DNA from: Carposina sasakii
Lineage: Eukaryota; Arthropoda; Insecta; Lepidoptera; Carposinidae
Reading direction: 5' to 3'
DNA length: 64,000 bases
Assembly: GCA_014607495.2 (NCBI GenBank)
Contig: CP053152.1
Location: 6,200,001-6,264,000 of the forward strand
This document shows positions 22,090 to 33,365 of the stretch, piece after piece. Position 1 is the first letter of the stretch; every line of letters starts with the position of its first letter. The notes under the pieces were generated by a model. It was not told the origin of the DNA, searched no databases, and saw only the letters and a program-made list of their open reading frames with translations. A program made the position numbers and the translations under genes.

Positions 22090-25000
22090 TTACCGAAATA
22101 GGGTACATGCACTGAAGGAGATGTAGCTAATGTATTCTCGTAAAGCCCCGCATCAACAACACAGGATCATATACCTATACATACCTAAACATATACAGTA
22201 CCAAAATACGGATTTGGTGAATTTACTGTACATTATAAAAGCGATTTCAGCCAAGATTCAATCTAAAGCACAGTTCACTCTATTTTTATGACTCTCATTA
22301 TACTTCACGTAGTTATTCTAACAATGTACGGCTTAAAAATATAAACATGTCAAAAATGCCTCATTATTCCTAATTGCACATACCTGAGACAGATGTTTCC
22401 AAATGATAATGGTATTGCAAGGATACTAATGACGTAGGTCCGAGGGGTCAGGCCGGCGCGGGCGCTGCTGCCTTGACACGCTCGGATATCGCAAGATGAA
22501 AAACGTTCTCCGAAAACATAATGTAGGCAATGGGTTGATACGTTTATACCTGTATTAGTGGACACTCGCGACTAGGTCCGCCTTTTAGGTTTAACATAAG
22601 TGTTTAATGTTTATGCTAGATAACTAACTGAGCTTCATCAAAAACTGTTCCTCCTCAAGTGAGGGTGGCATTCACGACAGAAATACGACTGTAAATACGG
22701 AATTGCGCCAATATGGGTCGTAGAGCGATTGTAAAACAATGCGTCTTACCTGTATGTATTTTATAAGTAAATATTTGTGAGGCATCTAATGTCCGATGCC
22801 GACTAGCCTATTCGCTTCATCATAATATTAGGGCTTAGCGTTACTTAAAAAATAACAAAATTTAATTCCATCGATACGAAGCTTCTGTATACCAAATGGC
22901 TGTTCTACTAAAGAGCTTATATAAATTTCGTTATCTAATCAAGCAATTTAACTCTACTTCAACGATATTTTGAAATTGATTTCACTATCTACGTAGTAAG
23001 TTATGGGTGACAGTAACGAGAGATCCTCCGATAAGCAACCGATAAGATTAGCCGATAACTATTTTGTCGCACATTAATTACATTGCCTAAATACATAGAT
23101 ATTGTCTATTTATATATAGAGACAATGTATTTTAAATTTTTAAAAAATCTTGTACCACTAATTACTGGGAACGATAATATTTACTAACATTCCGCCATTT
23201 CTCGTTAAAAATTGTTAAGCTTACAATTTCGTAACGAGCTTTTAGGTGTTTTATAAATGAATAGAAATTAATTCCAATTTGGACAAAGTTTAATTGACCT
23301 AAAACCTCTCGCTCAGTAACTATCATCCAATATGCCTTCTAGGTGATAATGATTTGTAAATACTCGTAGTCTTGTTTTACACGTATAATTGAATAGAAAA
23401 TTTTAGATTTGTGAGACAAGTCCATATCTCTATGCTATGGGTGTTAGAACCCGTTTTACTGGTAGTTAGATAACAGTTATATTATAACTATATTGGGTAC
23501 GGCTGATTATCACTTTTTACTGCGTTTTAATAATGTCTTTAACTTCTCTCCAAGCAACATACATCTCCTATATGTACAATAAGCAAGATACAGATCTATC
23601 GTTTTGACATAAAGGAGAACTGGAAAAGTCAGTTATCCTAGATTCGTCATTAGATTCTCTTTGGTGATCATAAAGCTGGAAAACCCTAACTAAGGCCGAA
23701 CCTGAGCTGAGGACTATTGATTATCGGATTATTGAGTGATTGAATGAATGCTCTACTTATGTGAATGAACTACATAGATGATGGAACAACTTGATTGTTC
23801 AAAAATATTTTTCGCATAGAGTAGTGTTACCAATCACTAAGTAAACAATCATGCGTTATAAGCATGGTTGGGGATCCTGAAGGCGTCATAAACATAATGT
23901 TTATTATAATTTCAGGGGGAACAAACCGACTTCATGAATTTCAAGTTTTTATAATTTGGAATTTCGGGGAATTGTTGTTTTGAGAACTTATAAACACAAA
24001 CGACCCACTACGGAGCATCGATTTCAGTTTAAAGGAGTTTGATCTAACTCAGGTAGTTTAAAAAGTCACAGATCGTTCAAACCATGTTCAAAAGAAACGA
24101 TTTTAAGTATCAAAGTTCAACAAACGTTCCCTCACCTTTTTAATAAGAGGAACCCTTTAAAAATTATTTATAAATACAGCTACTCTCCGCATGGGGCGCG
24201 GTCAGATAGTCTGGAATAATATGCTTTACATTAAATATTAGGTAAACGGCCGTTCTGGAGGAGGCATCGTGTAGCCAATGTCACAGGATCGCCCATAGTC
24301 AGGGGACGTTGACGTCAATAATGCTATAGCACATTAATATTTATTGAAACGCCTATAATTATTCATTTAGTATAGAGCTGCTAAATAAATATAGGAGAGG
24401 AATCGGCGACACGACAGGTAAATCAGCATAACTTAGTACGAGTGGCGCGAAAAGTGCGGTGCGAACTCCTGCGTGTTGCATTACAATCGGACCTACTCGT
24501 ACACTCATATTATTATTAATATTGTATTTATATTATTAATGCATAAAAGTATCTAATAAAGTTTATCAGTTTGAAAGCAGTTAACTGTGGAACTGTCTGG
24601 TTAAAATAATATTTTTGACATTTACGGTGTTATTACGGTATTAGCGCCTAAAGTAAGACTTGATTTAAATATGACATTTGACAGAAAAATGTATGGCATA
24701 TCTGCCAAAATTACGACATGTTTAGCTTAAAAAATGTTTAAATTCTTTTGTAATAACACGGTTAGAAACAAAATTCTGGAACTTGACGGTAGAGTTATCG
24801 AAAGCACAGCTTCATAACTTTCTCGGATACCTGTAGATTTCGGTAGGCTTAGGTATTTATTGCCAACAGCAACCGGTAAAAATATATGCGATAGATATCG
24901 AGTTGAAATAAAATATCCAGTAAGCATCAACGATAAATATACATTATTTTTGGTTTCAAATTGCTTTTGCAAGATATTTTATGTGTAGGTAGTGGGCAAA

Positions 25001-26200
25001 GACTCTATAAAGATTTTTCGATAGTATTTCCAAAGATTTGGTAATATCCGATCACAGCAAGATTATAAAAATAACGATTTTGAACATCATCAGTTATTTA
25101 TGTACATCCTATGTTATTTTTGAATGCTTAGTTGAAGTGAAGATTCAGGCGAATCCTCCATTTTACTTGTAAAGTTTATTACAAAATTATGTGCACTGAA
25201 GTGTATAGATAGCCTCCAACAACCTGCATTTGTTACATGGTGTTCTAACTAAATAATTCATATTGATCTTTGATATTTTCTTATATATTTTCTTTTACTT
25301 AATACTTACATTAACATTGACAGCCTGAAGTTACCTGAAAACCAAACCGGATAGGTGCACAGAGATGTCCAAGGATATTTTCTGGGTACTCTGAATTTTT
25401 AAGTTTTTAAACCCTGAATGCTTATAGAAAGGCTATATACATCTTGTATGTTTGGTTTTTTTATGAACTGGTATGTCTTTTTATCCCGTATGTAGAAGTT
25501 ATGAAAACCAAACCGTTTTTATTTCTATAAAAGTTTTTAAACTTTAATAAATCTTGTATGTTTGGTTTTTTATTAACATTTATGTAGAAGTTGTAGTTTT
25601 TCCTTTAATAAATCTCATTTACCGCAGCCTTAATTCATGGGATTGGGCAAAATAGATTCCACCAGCCCTCTACAGGCTCTACACAATGTAGGTACGGTAC
25701 CATTAATTTTAAGATTAATGGTATGTACGTATGTATCCCACATACCAGTAAACTTAACTTAAACAGTACTTCGGATATTAGTCGTAACTTGATCGTAAGT
25801 ATATTATAAGATTATAAATAGTATATTCACACAGCGGATGCTACATTTAACTTTCAAAGTATATTACAAAATTATGTGCACTACAGTTTATAGATAGCAC
25901 CATTTCACCTGCATTACATTAGTCAGGTAACTAATTTAAATAATTCAAATGCAATTTGACCTTATACATGCAATAGATTATTTCTATGCGAAAAATGTTG
26001 CAGTTCTACGCTTCGCTGTAAGTAGCAAGAAATTATTTGATTTGTGTTAATCACGAATTAAAAATATAATAATACCTTGGTGCGTCTCTCTAATACATTT
26101 CTGGAAAAACGCTGTTGGGTACATACTAAACATACTAAAACATTATGCTATAAAGATTTGTCACTTCCGCAAATATACTATACTAAGGTACATGGTATTA
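22090..26200. other. No gene recognised
   Basis: AT-rich DNA with the local duplications noted at 25160-25960 and a 10-bp hairpin TACCATTAAT near 25702. No supported exon. Confidence 0.45.
25160..25960. repeat. Two diverged direct copies about 690 bp apart
   Basis: ATTACAAAATTATGTGCACT, TATAGATAGC, CCTGCATT and TAAATAATTCA recur in the same order at about 25178-25265 and 25862-25945. Between them is a second local duplication around AATCTTGTATGTTTGGTTTT (about 25443 and 25550). Confidence 0.5.
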
Positions 26201-26203
26201 CTA

Positions 26204-26385
26204 TACAGACTGCAACAAAAGCGGTATACATAATATTTTAGTCGAAAAACTATGAATATAGCCCACAATGAAGAACCTGTCCACAAAATTTTAACCTCGA
26301 AATCTCATTAAAATTTTTGCAGAATGTATGGAGATATTCGTAAAGATATCAAGAATGTACGTGATTTCGAGAAAAACAGGCAATC
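26204..26385. repeat. Diverged family C MITE
   Basis: It starts TACAGACTGCAACAAAAGCG and shares ATGAATATAGCCCAC, GAAGAACCTGTCCACAAAAT and CCTCGAAATCTCAT with copy 1. The right end is degraded, so its limit is approximate. Confidence 0.5.
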
Positions 26386-27359
26386 AAACTACGCATTACC
26401 TACACAAGACGCAAAACCTATAAGAAAGAACGAGAACAGAAGCTACTAAAACTGCAGCTACCTAGTATAACTCGGATCTAAATCATATCATATTTTTATT
26501 AAAATCTGATCAATTTCACCTACACACATTTTATTGACGTTTAGTTAATTTGCATGCGTATTTGGTGATTTGACGTCGACATCCGTGTAGTCCATTGGTG
26601 TTAGGTATTGTCATTCATAAGCGGATCACATCTTATATGGTGAGTGCTGAACGGAAAGGTCAAACGCAGTCATTAGGACACCATTCTGGCGGCGTGTTTG
26701 GCCTCTGCATCCATAGAATTACTACACGTATTCCCAGTCGTATTTTCCCCTTGAGGTTTCAAACTTAAAGAGGTTATATCTACTAAGATTTTTCTTAGTG
26801 GTTGAGAAGGATTTGAGTAGGTGTAAATATCTAATGTCTGTCATCACCATTTCCTCAGATCAATTTTAAGCTGCCATTTCATGAGCAAGGTCCCGTTTCT
26901 TCGTTTAGGTACTGAAGACGCCATAGTGTCCTAGTTAGGTAGGTAACTAAATCGTGACGTCATCGACCGAGTTTCGATATTATTTATACACGTGCAACGT
27001 CAATTGTCAATATTCAGGGTCTCTGAATTGTGTTAAAACTTACATACCTACTTACGTCAATATCACCCTTGGGCGTATGATTTGTACAAAGATATATCTA
27101 AAACTTCAAAAATGATATACCTAAGTACGAAAAAATATAAATCTCATGCCCCTTGCGACCTTTTGGTACTTATATAAAGAAGATGTATTCCCTTTTTTAC
27201 CCGACTATATCAAATGGAGGCTTATGTTTTTTCAGTGTAGATATGTATGTGTATTTCTTTAGCATACCCTGTAGAGCCTAAACGGCCCCCTTATTACCTA
27301 ACTAGCAAAAGCAAAGATATAGCGAAAATTGTACAAAAATCGCTGATTGCTTGTCAAAT

Positions 27360-27451
27360 TCGTATTACGTAAAACGAATTTCAAGGAAACTTTGACATTT
27401 CGATACGTATTACGTAAAATAAATTTCAAAAGGAACTTTGACATTTCAAGG
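27360..27451. repeat. 46-bp tandem duplication
   Basis: CGTATTACGTAAAACGAATT...TTTGACATTTCGATA is followed at once by a diverged second copy with AAATAAATTTC and an AAAGG change. It lies directly upstream of the LINE stub at 27493-27738. Confidence 0.6.
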
Positions 27452-27492
27452 CGAATATTGTACAATATTTTCGCTATCGCTTTGCTTCGGCT

Positions 27493-27738
27493 TTGCTATT
27501 GCTTTTACGTAATCAGGGGGCCGAGTTACACTTTCGTACTCCCGCGCAGGCCACGCGCTGCAGGAAGCTTTTCTCGACGTCTACAACTAGGACTAACCCT
27601 GGGCAACGAGCACCATTACATAGAATATGTAATGACTATAATGAAATGTTTAACGATGTTGATATGTTTGCATGTTCTCGCTTCTGTTTTAAAAAAGCTA
27701 TTAGCCAAATTATGAGCGCTCAGTATGAGGTGTTATAA
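27493..27738 (+). pseudogene. Probable C-terminal fragment of a LINE polyprotein
   Basis: An open stretch reads ...TRTNPGQRAPLHRICNDYNEM and FNDVDMFACSRFCFKKAI before a stop at 27738. This resembles the common C terminus of lepidopteran non-LTR ORF2 proteins (TNLGRRSPLHRIC-type, then DVD, F and KK). No polymerase motifs precede it. It directly follows a 46-bp tandem repeat, so only a short 3' stub of the retroelement seems to be present. The family is inferred from memory of this tail, so confidence is moderate. Confidence 0.45.
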
Positions 27739-27846
27739 AATGTGTATGGTGGTATGTTTGCACACTATCTGTATATGTTTCAGCCTGAGTAACATACTCA
27801 GGCTAAAACATGTATGTATGTTTATTTTTTTTATATACTTTGTTGT

Positions 27847-27884
27847 TTTTCCATTTCTTTATTAATAATTTTATAATATATAAT
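27847..27884 (+). repeat. Isolated copy of the SINE tail
   Basis: TTTTTCCATTTCTTTATTAA and the following AATTTTATAATAT are the same as the tail of SINE T1, but no tRNA-like head precedes it. It lies about 200 bp upstream of T1. Confidence 0.6.
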
Positions 27885-28090
27885 ATCTTGACTAAGATAA
27901 ATTTATAAAAACACTTCTCCATTAATATAATCCGTTAGGATATGGTTGATCGTTTCATCTTTAAACATTGTGCTGAGGGATTCAGCTTTGTTTCCCGAGA
28001 TTTGGCTAGTGTATAGCTATCGGGATGAAAAATAACGTTGCCAATATGTAATTTAGAAAAGAGATGGTAAAATTCTTCATCCGAGTAATT

Positions 28091-28204
28091 GACCCGGTGG
28101 CTCAGTCGTTAGAGCACTGACACGCGGAATGCAGAGGTCGTGGGTTCGATTCCCACCCGGGTGAGGAATTTTTTCCATTTCTTTATTAATAATTTTATAA
28201 TATT
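28091..28204 (+). mobile_element. tRNA-derived SINE, copy T1
   Basis: The head has an A box (TGGCTCAGTCGTTAGAG) and a perfect B box (GGTTCGATTCC). The T arm is GTGGG/CCCAC and the D arm GCTC/GAGC, but the anticodon arm does not fold, so it is not a functional tRNA gene. The tail GAATTTTTTCCATTTC and TTATTAATAATTTTA is shared with T2. An isolated copy of the tail lies at 27847-27884. Confidence 0.7.
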
Positions 28205-28216
28205 TTGTTGTATCTA

Positions 28217-28513
28217 TACAGGGTTTTTTTCGTTACCACCCTTAACAAAGGGTACCTAATCTATACATCAAATAAAGTAAGTTTATGCCAAAAAAAAAAA
28301 TGCTGGGAAACGATGTAGATTTTTTTGAAAAAATCTTGCTACATGCGTCAATGTGCATTTATGCAGAAAAACGCAGTCTATTTACTAAATTTCGGACCCT
28401 AATATTTTGGAAACCAGACACTTCCCAGGTATGCTTCCATGGAGAAAAATGATCGTGATGATGAGAAGATTCCGTAGTTTTCGGGAACGTTGACGACCAA
28501 AAATCATTCTGTA
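28217..28513 (+). mobile_element. Family A element, copy 6 (internal deletion)
   Basis: TACAGGGTTTTTTTCGTTAC on the left, TCATTCTGTA on the right. The segment around TTTATAGTGTC is deleted. The rest matches copy 1 closely. It follows SINE copy T1 directly. Confidence 0.7.
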
Positions 28514-28687
28514 TATTTATGCAAATGTATATTTTGTTGAAATGTAATAGTTTTAATTATACATTTTTCAGGTGGTATCGGTCTGTAGTCGAACCGAGGA
28601 TAACTGAGGATAGAACAAATTTGGTGGTGCTCGCACCAACCCCTTAATCTTCGGATTATTACCTAATTAACCTTATGCACTTATGTT

Positions 28688-29442
28688 TTTTTGACGTGAA
28701 ACGTCTTTAAAATCGCGCCGAAACATACGGGTACCAGGTTTAAAAACTGGACCGTAACGAAAAGGTCTATATCATCGTACCTTAATAATTAAAAAACTAT
28801 TAGTCTTAGAAACAAAAATGTGGTGTAAATATTTCACTTATATAGTCAGCTCGCTGTTATGACATTGAGTTCGTGTCGGGGTCAAGCGGGGCGGCGGGGG
28901 AGGGATACTGCGATAACTGTGCGAAACCGGCGCTCACGCTTGTTTCTATTCAGTGTAACTCGTGACTCCGACTTTATAGCGTGGTGATTCTTTCGTGTGT
29001 TTATCAAGTTTATTTGAACCGATTGATTTATACAAAAATAAGTGTAATTTGGACAGTATTTATATCTATACTAATATTATAAAGCTGAAGAGTTTGTTTG
29101 TTTGTTTGTTTGAACGCGCTAATCTCAGGAACTACTGGTCTGATTTGAAAAATTCTTTCAGTGTTAGATAGCCCATTTACCAAGGAAGGCTACAGTCTAT
29201 ACAACAACCTGCCCGGCTTCGCACGGGTACAACGCCCCCTCACGCGGACGAAGTCGTGGGCGGCTGCTATTTAAAATAACCAGAAAGTGACAATAAATAT
29301 ATAAACATTTGCTATGTATTTTATGTTTATATTACGTACCTGTTCTTTTTTTATTAAAATACTTAAAACAGCGTCCATCTTGTTTTCATTTCAATCTTTT
29401 ACTTTAAAAGCGATTCGCTAACATAGACGTTTCACGTTAAAA
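28688..29442. mobile_element. Probable inverted-repeat element with ACGTGAAACGTCT ends
   Basis: TTTTGACGTGAAACGTCT at the left (about 28688-28706) and its complement with one change at the right (29425-29442). A second inward match, GTGTCGGGG versus CCCCGACAC, supports a true inverted pair. A Helitron-like copy (29065-29270) lies inside. No coding region was recognised. Confidence 0.5.
29065..29270 (+). mobile_element. Helitron-like non-autonomous element, family 2 copy 1
   Basis: It starts TCTATACTAATATTATAAAG after A, has a GTTTGTTTGTTT microsatellite and ends AAGTCGTGGGCGGCTGCTAT, where the last base departs from CTAG. It lies inside the inverted-repeat element 28688-29442. Confidence 0.65.
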
Positions 29443-29444
29443 CC

Positions 29445-30560
29445 AACGGCCGTGTGCCCCGACACAGCCCCACCCGCTTTTTCTACACTGTTTTCGAACT
29501 CTAATTTGATTTGGATGATGCGACACCGGAAAAGTATTTTTTGCCCCTTTCCTTAAACCATTTAGGTAAAACAGTGATTCGGAATTTACGTTATGATGAG
29601 GTATTATTATTTTACCAAATTAACAAATGTTTTTCCCACGGTTTTTTCGCATTGAAAGATAGAAAAAAAAACATACCTATACATTGATAGACGTAGTACC
29701 ATAGCGTAAGGTGCTTAATTAATTTGCATTTTACAGAGACAACATTAGCCAAATTAGTTTTGAAGATAACTAGTAAAAAGTAGTAGGTACTTAAATAAAA
29801 CGGTATGTGAAATACAATTAGGTACACATAATTATAATATTGTAGTAATATTTTAAATATACCTAATATTCAAGTATCTCCTGCATAGACGTGCCCATAG
29901 TTTAATACATAATATATAATCTACCTATACGTGCCCTTACCCTTAATGAAGCTCTGAGATAATACCATACATTTATTACAACATAACGAAGGCCAGACTA
30001 TAGTTTATCGGCCATTAATTATTTTGTATTATTTTCGGAGCTACGTACGGAAGTTCGATTATAAAGTTTGGTAAGAATTCTCAAGTGTGTCAGGTCATGG
30101 GCACCAGACGAGGTGTCAACGCACGCCGCGATAAAGGGTCGTGCCCTGTCTAGGGATGTGTACTCGAACAGAATACAATCTATTCGGATAAACCGAGAAC
30201 TAAAATGTATATGATGCAACGGCAGAAACTTACGTACAAATTCCCGCCGCCGGACGAATGTTAAGCTTGACATGGTCAGTTGCACATCAATGGGAGACGA
30301 CATCTAATGCGTAGTATATATTACTGGAAATTGTTAACAGATAACAAACACAGGCGTCATAGGAAGTGGAATATTTTCATTTTTATCAGTATTCCATCCT
30401 GTGTTTTTAACTTAATCAAATATTTGATTTTTCTTATTTTTTATGTGGTTAGACGTTGATTGGATGTTATTTTGATTTGCTTTTGTTGAATGATAATGTG
30501 TCTAGGATTTAACACTCTAAAAAATGAAATACATTAATGTTTCAAGGGTTTAAAATTAGG
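29445..30560. other. No gene recognised
   Basis: AT-rich. The open frame in 30019-30303 on the minus strand has no recognisable protein features. Confidence 0.4.
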
Positions 30561-30564
30561 TTTA

Positions 30565-30695
30565 TACAGGATGTAACAGAAAGGGTACATTAAGCGACAT
30601 GTTATGTAAATAGCACTTCGAGTCTCCAATTTTGTAAATAGGTTCTTTCTAGTGAGCTATTTTTGCCTCACATACCCCTTTTATTACACCCTGTT
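30565..30695. mobile_element. Palindromic MITE (family C), copy 2, shortened
   Basis: TACAGGATGTAACAGAAAGG at the left and the complement of AGGGTGTAATAAAAGGGG at the right. At 131 bp it is about half the length of copy 1. The centre has been lost, but the CTCGAGTCTC-like arm sequence remains. Confidence 0.7.
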
Positions 30696-31039
30696 AAAAA
30701 AAGTAATTTTCTTTTTGTTGAAAATGACAAGTCATGCTGTGTTTGCACTAATTTGCATTAATTGTGTTCCACTGACGTCCGGCAATCATTCGGTAATCAT
30801 CCCACATCAAAGTACCTTCCACACGGTAAACTTGTCAACAGATACCGTTCTCACGGTCGGCTATTGTTGCTGATCTACCCGCTTTTTTCTCTAAATGAAA
30901 TTACATGCTAATCATAGCAAGTACCGTATTTTGTACTAAAATTTAGTAAGTATAGATGGATGTTTGTTACTCTTTTACGTAAAAACTACTGAATAGATTT
31001 TAATGAAACTTTACAATAATATAGCTTATATATCAGAAT

Positions 31040-31125
31040 AACACATAGGCTACTTTTTATCCCGGGTAATTTCAATATTTTGTTTTTTCTGCTGTCCACG
31101 CGGACGAAATTGCGGGCGACTGTGA
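31040..31125 (+). repeat. Fragment of the same dispersed repeat
   Basis: AGGCTACTTTTTATCCCGGG through TATTTTGTTTTTTCTG to CCACGCGGACGAAATTGCGG matches the 47807-48165 unit in the other orientation. Confidence 0.55.
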
Positions 31126-31177
31126 AATATTTTTACCTTGTGTCTGTTGTGTTGCTTAATAAATAAATAAAATAATT

Positions 31178-31282
31178 GACCCGGTGGCTCAGTACTAAGA
31201 GCGCTGGCACGGAATGCAGAGGTCGTGGGTTCGGTTCCCACCCGGGTGAGGAATTTTTTCCATTTCTTTATTAATAATTTTA
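31178..31282 (+). mobile_element. tRNA-derived SINE, copy T2
   Basis: GACCCGGTGGCTCAG head, B box GGTTCGGTTCC and the same tail as T1. Flanked by a 12-bp AT-rich direct repeat AAATAAAATAAT (31165-31176 and 31283-31294), as expected for LINE-driven insertion. The anticodon region is shortened. Confidence 0.72.
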
Positions 31283-31471
31283 AAATAAAATAATGTACTA
31301 TGACAGCAGCGGTTCATTCAAGCGTAGCGTGGTTCTCGTACGGGTTATCATCGCGGTTATTTCCACGACTGCTAGACGATGCGTGGACTATGTAGCGAGG
31401 ATGTCAGCAGATATGACCCAAATTGTTTATCGTATATTGCAGGAAAAGTATTGTATTGTGAGTAAAGAAAA

Positions 31472-31790
31472 CTAATAGAAGCGGCCGCACTGACAGTTTT
31501 GCTCAGCCATACTCATAAACACAGGTGGTCATAATCCGCGGAGGTTTAGCCGTAGTGCAGCTTTAAAATGGGCATCGTCCTTTCTTTTATTGAATAAGGT
31601 AAAGGAGGGATGAATATTGATTTTTTTGTCTAAGAGGAAGCTTTTGGTTGCTCTGCTGTGGTAAAAAACATAAAAACTACAGGCTATTTTTTCTTTGGTT
31701 GGAAAAGCTTATTGTGACTAATAGAAGCGGCCGCATATATGGTGGTCATATCCGCGAATGTTTAGCCGTAGTGCATCAGAGGAAGCTGAG
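31472..31790. repeat. Two direct copies of an AATAGAAGCGGCCGCA segment
   Basis: ACTAATAGAAGCGGCCGCA at 31472 and 31719 is followed in both by GGTGGTCAT, ATCCGCG and GTTTAGCCGTAGTGCA. The second copy is shorter by an internal deletion. They may be a duplicated non-coding unit or retroelement debris; no protein reading stands out. Confidence 0.55.
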
Positions 31791-32063
31791 ACCACGCTGG
31801 CATTACACAAGTAAGTACCTAAAGATTATTAAATTAAATCAAAACTACCTACTTTTAAATTTATACCTTTATAATATAGGATTGTCCATCCTTCTTTATG
31901 GGATTGTCTCATGTTAGTATAGTTATTTTATTTCATCACTTGATTAGGGCCTTCCCTAGTGCGTGAATAGATAAACCACTTTGCATAATACCACCGGTAG
32001 AAACCTGTAGACGAGGATACAGGTAAAATATGTAGTTATAATTTTACGTAAGTTATATTAAAT

Positions 32064-32172
32064 GACCCGGTAGCTCAGTTGGTTAGAGCACAGCACGGTA
32101 TGCGAGAGGTCGTGAGTTCAAATCTCACTCGGGTGAAATTATTTTAATTTTCTTAATTTATTATTTATAATA
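32064..32172 (+). mobile_element. tRNA-derived SINE, copy T3
   Basis: GACCCGGTAGCTCAGTTGGT head with B-box-like AGTTCAAATCT, and a diverged AT-rich tail. Flanked by a perfect 12-bp duplication TAAGTTATATTA (32049-32060 and 32173-32184). It is more diverged from T1 and T2 than they are from each other. Confidence 0.75.
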
Positions 32173-32489
32173 TAAGTTATATTATTATAACTACGTAGAA
32201 AAATGTGTATTCGTATAGTTTGATATTCAGCTATTGACACTGATAATTTTTTTGGGAGCTCTTCTTATTTAATATTGACACATAATGATTTTGATTTGAG
32301 CTCTAAAAGATGTGTTTGATTTGGAAAAACTTCAGTATAAAAATATTGAAGCTTCTTTAATACCTAGAAATATAAAATATTAACAAGTTACAAAATGTAC
32401 CTACTTGTTAAAAAATTTAAATAGCTACGCTACGGTAAAAAGTTTGTAGCTCGCACGTGTTGTGGCAAACTATAATACTACATTTTTCT

Positions 32490-32645
32490 GTTTAGTTTAT
32501 CCCGAAGGAAAGGCAAGGGGAACTATACAGCTATTGTCTTTAGTAGATGATTTCTGAATTTATGATGATGAATGGAAACGTCGGGAAAATCCTCAAATAC
32601 GAGTGTAAAATGAATTGAAGAAGCAACTTACATGAGCTCACGAAG
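32490..32645 (+). repeat. Dispersed repeat, partner of 15225-15395
   Basis: TTTAGTTTATCCCGAAGGAA, GGCAAGGGGAAC, GGAAACGTCGGGAAAATCCT and ACTTACATGAGCTCA match the other copy in complement. No coding sequence was recognised. Confidence 0.6.
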
Positions 32646-33365
32646 AGATCGTATTCCGACTCAAGTTTTACTCAGCTTACCGGCATGTAATACCATGCAC
32701 ACGCACTAGAATCATATCACAACTAAACAAAATATAACTTATCTACCAGAAAACATCACTTCACGGCCACATGCAAGCCATTTATCTACAAATAAATTTC
32801 GATTTTCACAAGAACACCCGCACCTTTTCAGTTTTTTTCCGCCGAATTCACATTAAGAAACAATTCACCCGATACGATACCTAATCTAGGTATCTACTGC
32901 TAAACAAAAATAAAAAAAAACCGTGCGCACCAAGTACCTACAGTAGCATACGAGTAGCTCATTCTTACAGCAAAATAGTAAAATAGTAAAATAGACATAT
33001 TTAAAGATTCTTTATTTTACAATTTTATACGACGACGGTTAGGGAAAGTAACTGTAGTAGTAATTTCAGTACTAGACAATATTTTGACTTTATATACTAC
33101 TAAGTAGCACTAGAGTAAATTATCTACGACATTATGAACTCAATTATTCATAAAAGTAATATATATACCTATTTAAGTAGTTTAACACCCGTCGTTATCT
33201 GGCCAATAAAAATTAATTAATTTTCATAATTGTCGTACCTTGATAGGTACTGTTAGTTTATCTGTTATGTCAATATTCGGTACTGACCTAAACAAACAAA
33301 TATTAGGGAAATAAGATTAATGACAGTGATTTTTTTTTCAATTAGCTAGGTAAACATTTGACCGC

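Noticed and set aside
27347..27715. A 122-codon plus-strand frame with RGPSYTFVLPRRPRAAGS
   Set aside because: It is the wrong frame over the LINE stub; the overlapping frame ending at 27738 carries the LINE-like C-terminal motif.
28091..28163. A functional tRNA gene at SINE T1 (also T2 and T3)
   Set aside because: D and T arms and Pol III boxes are present, but the anticodon arm does not pair and differs between the three copies, and the shared tail and flanking duplications identify a SINE.
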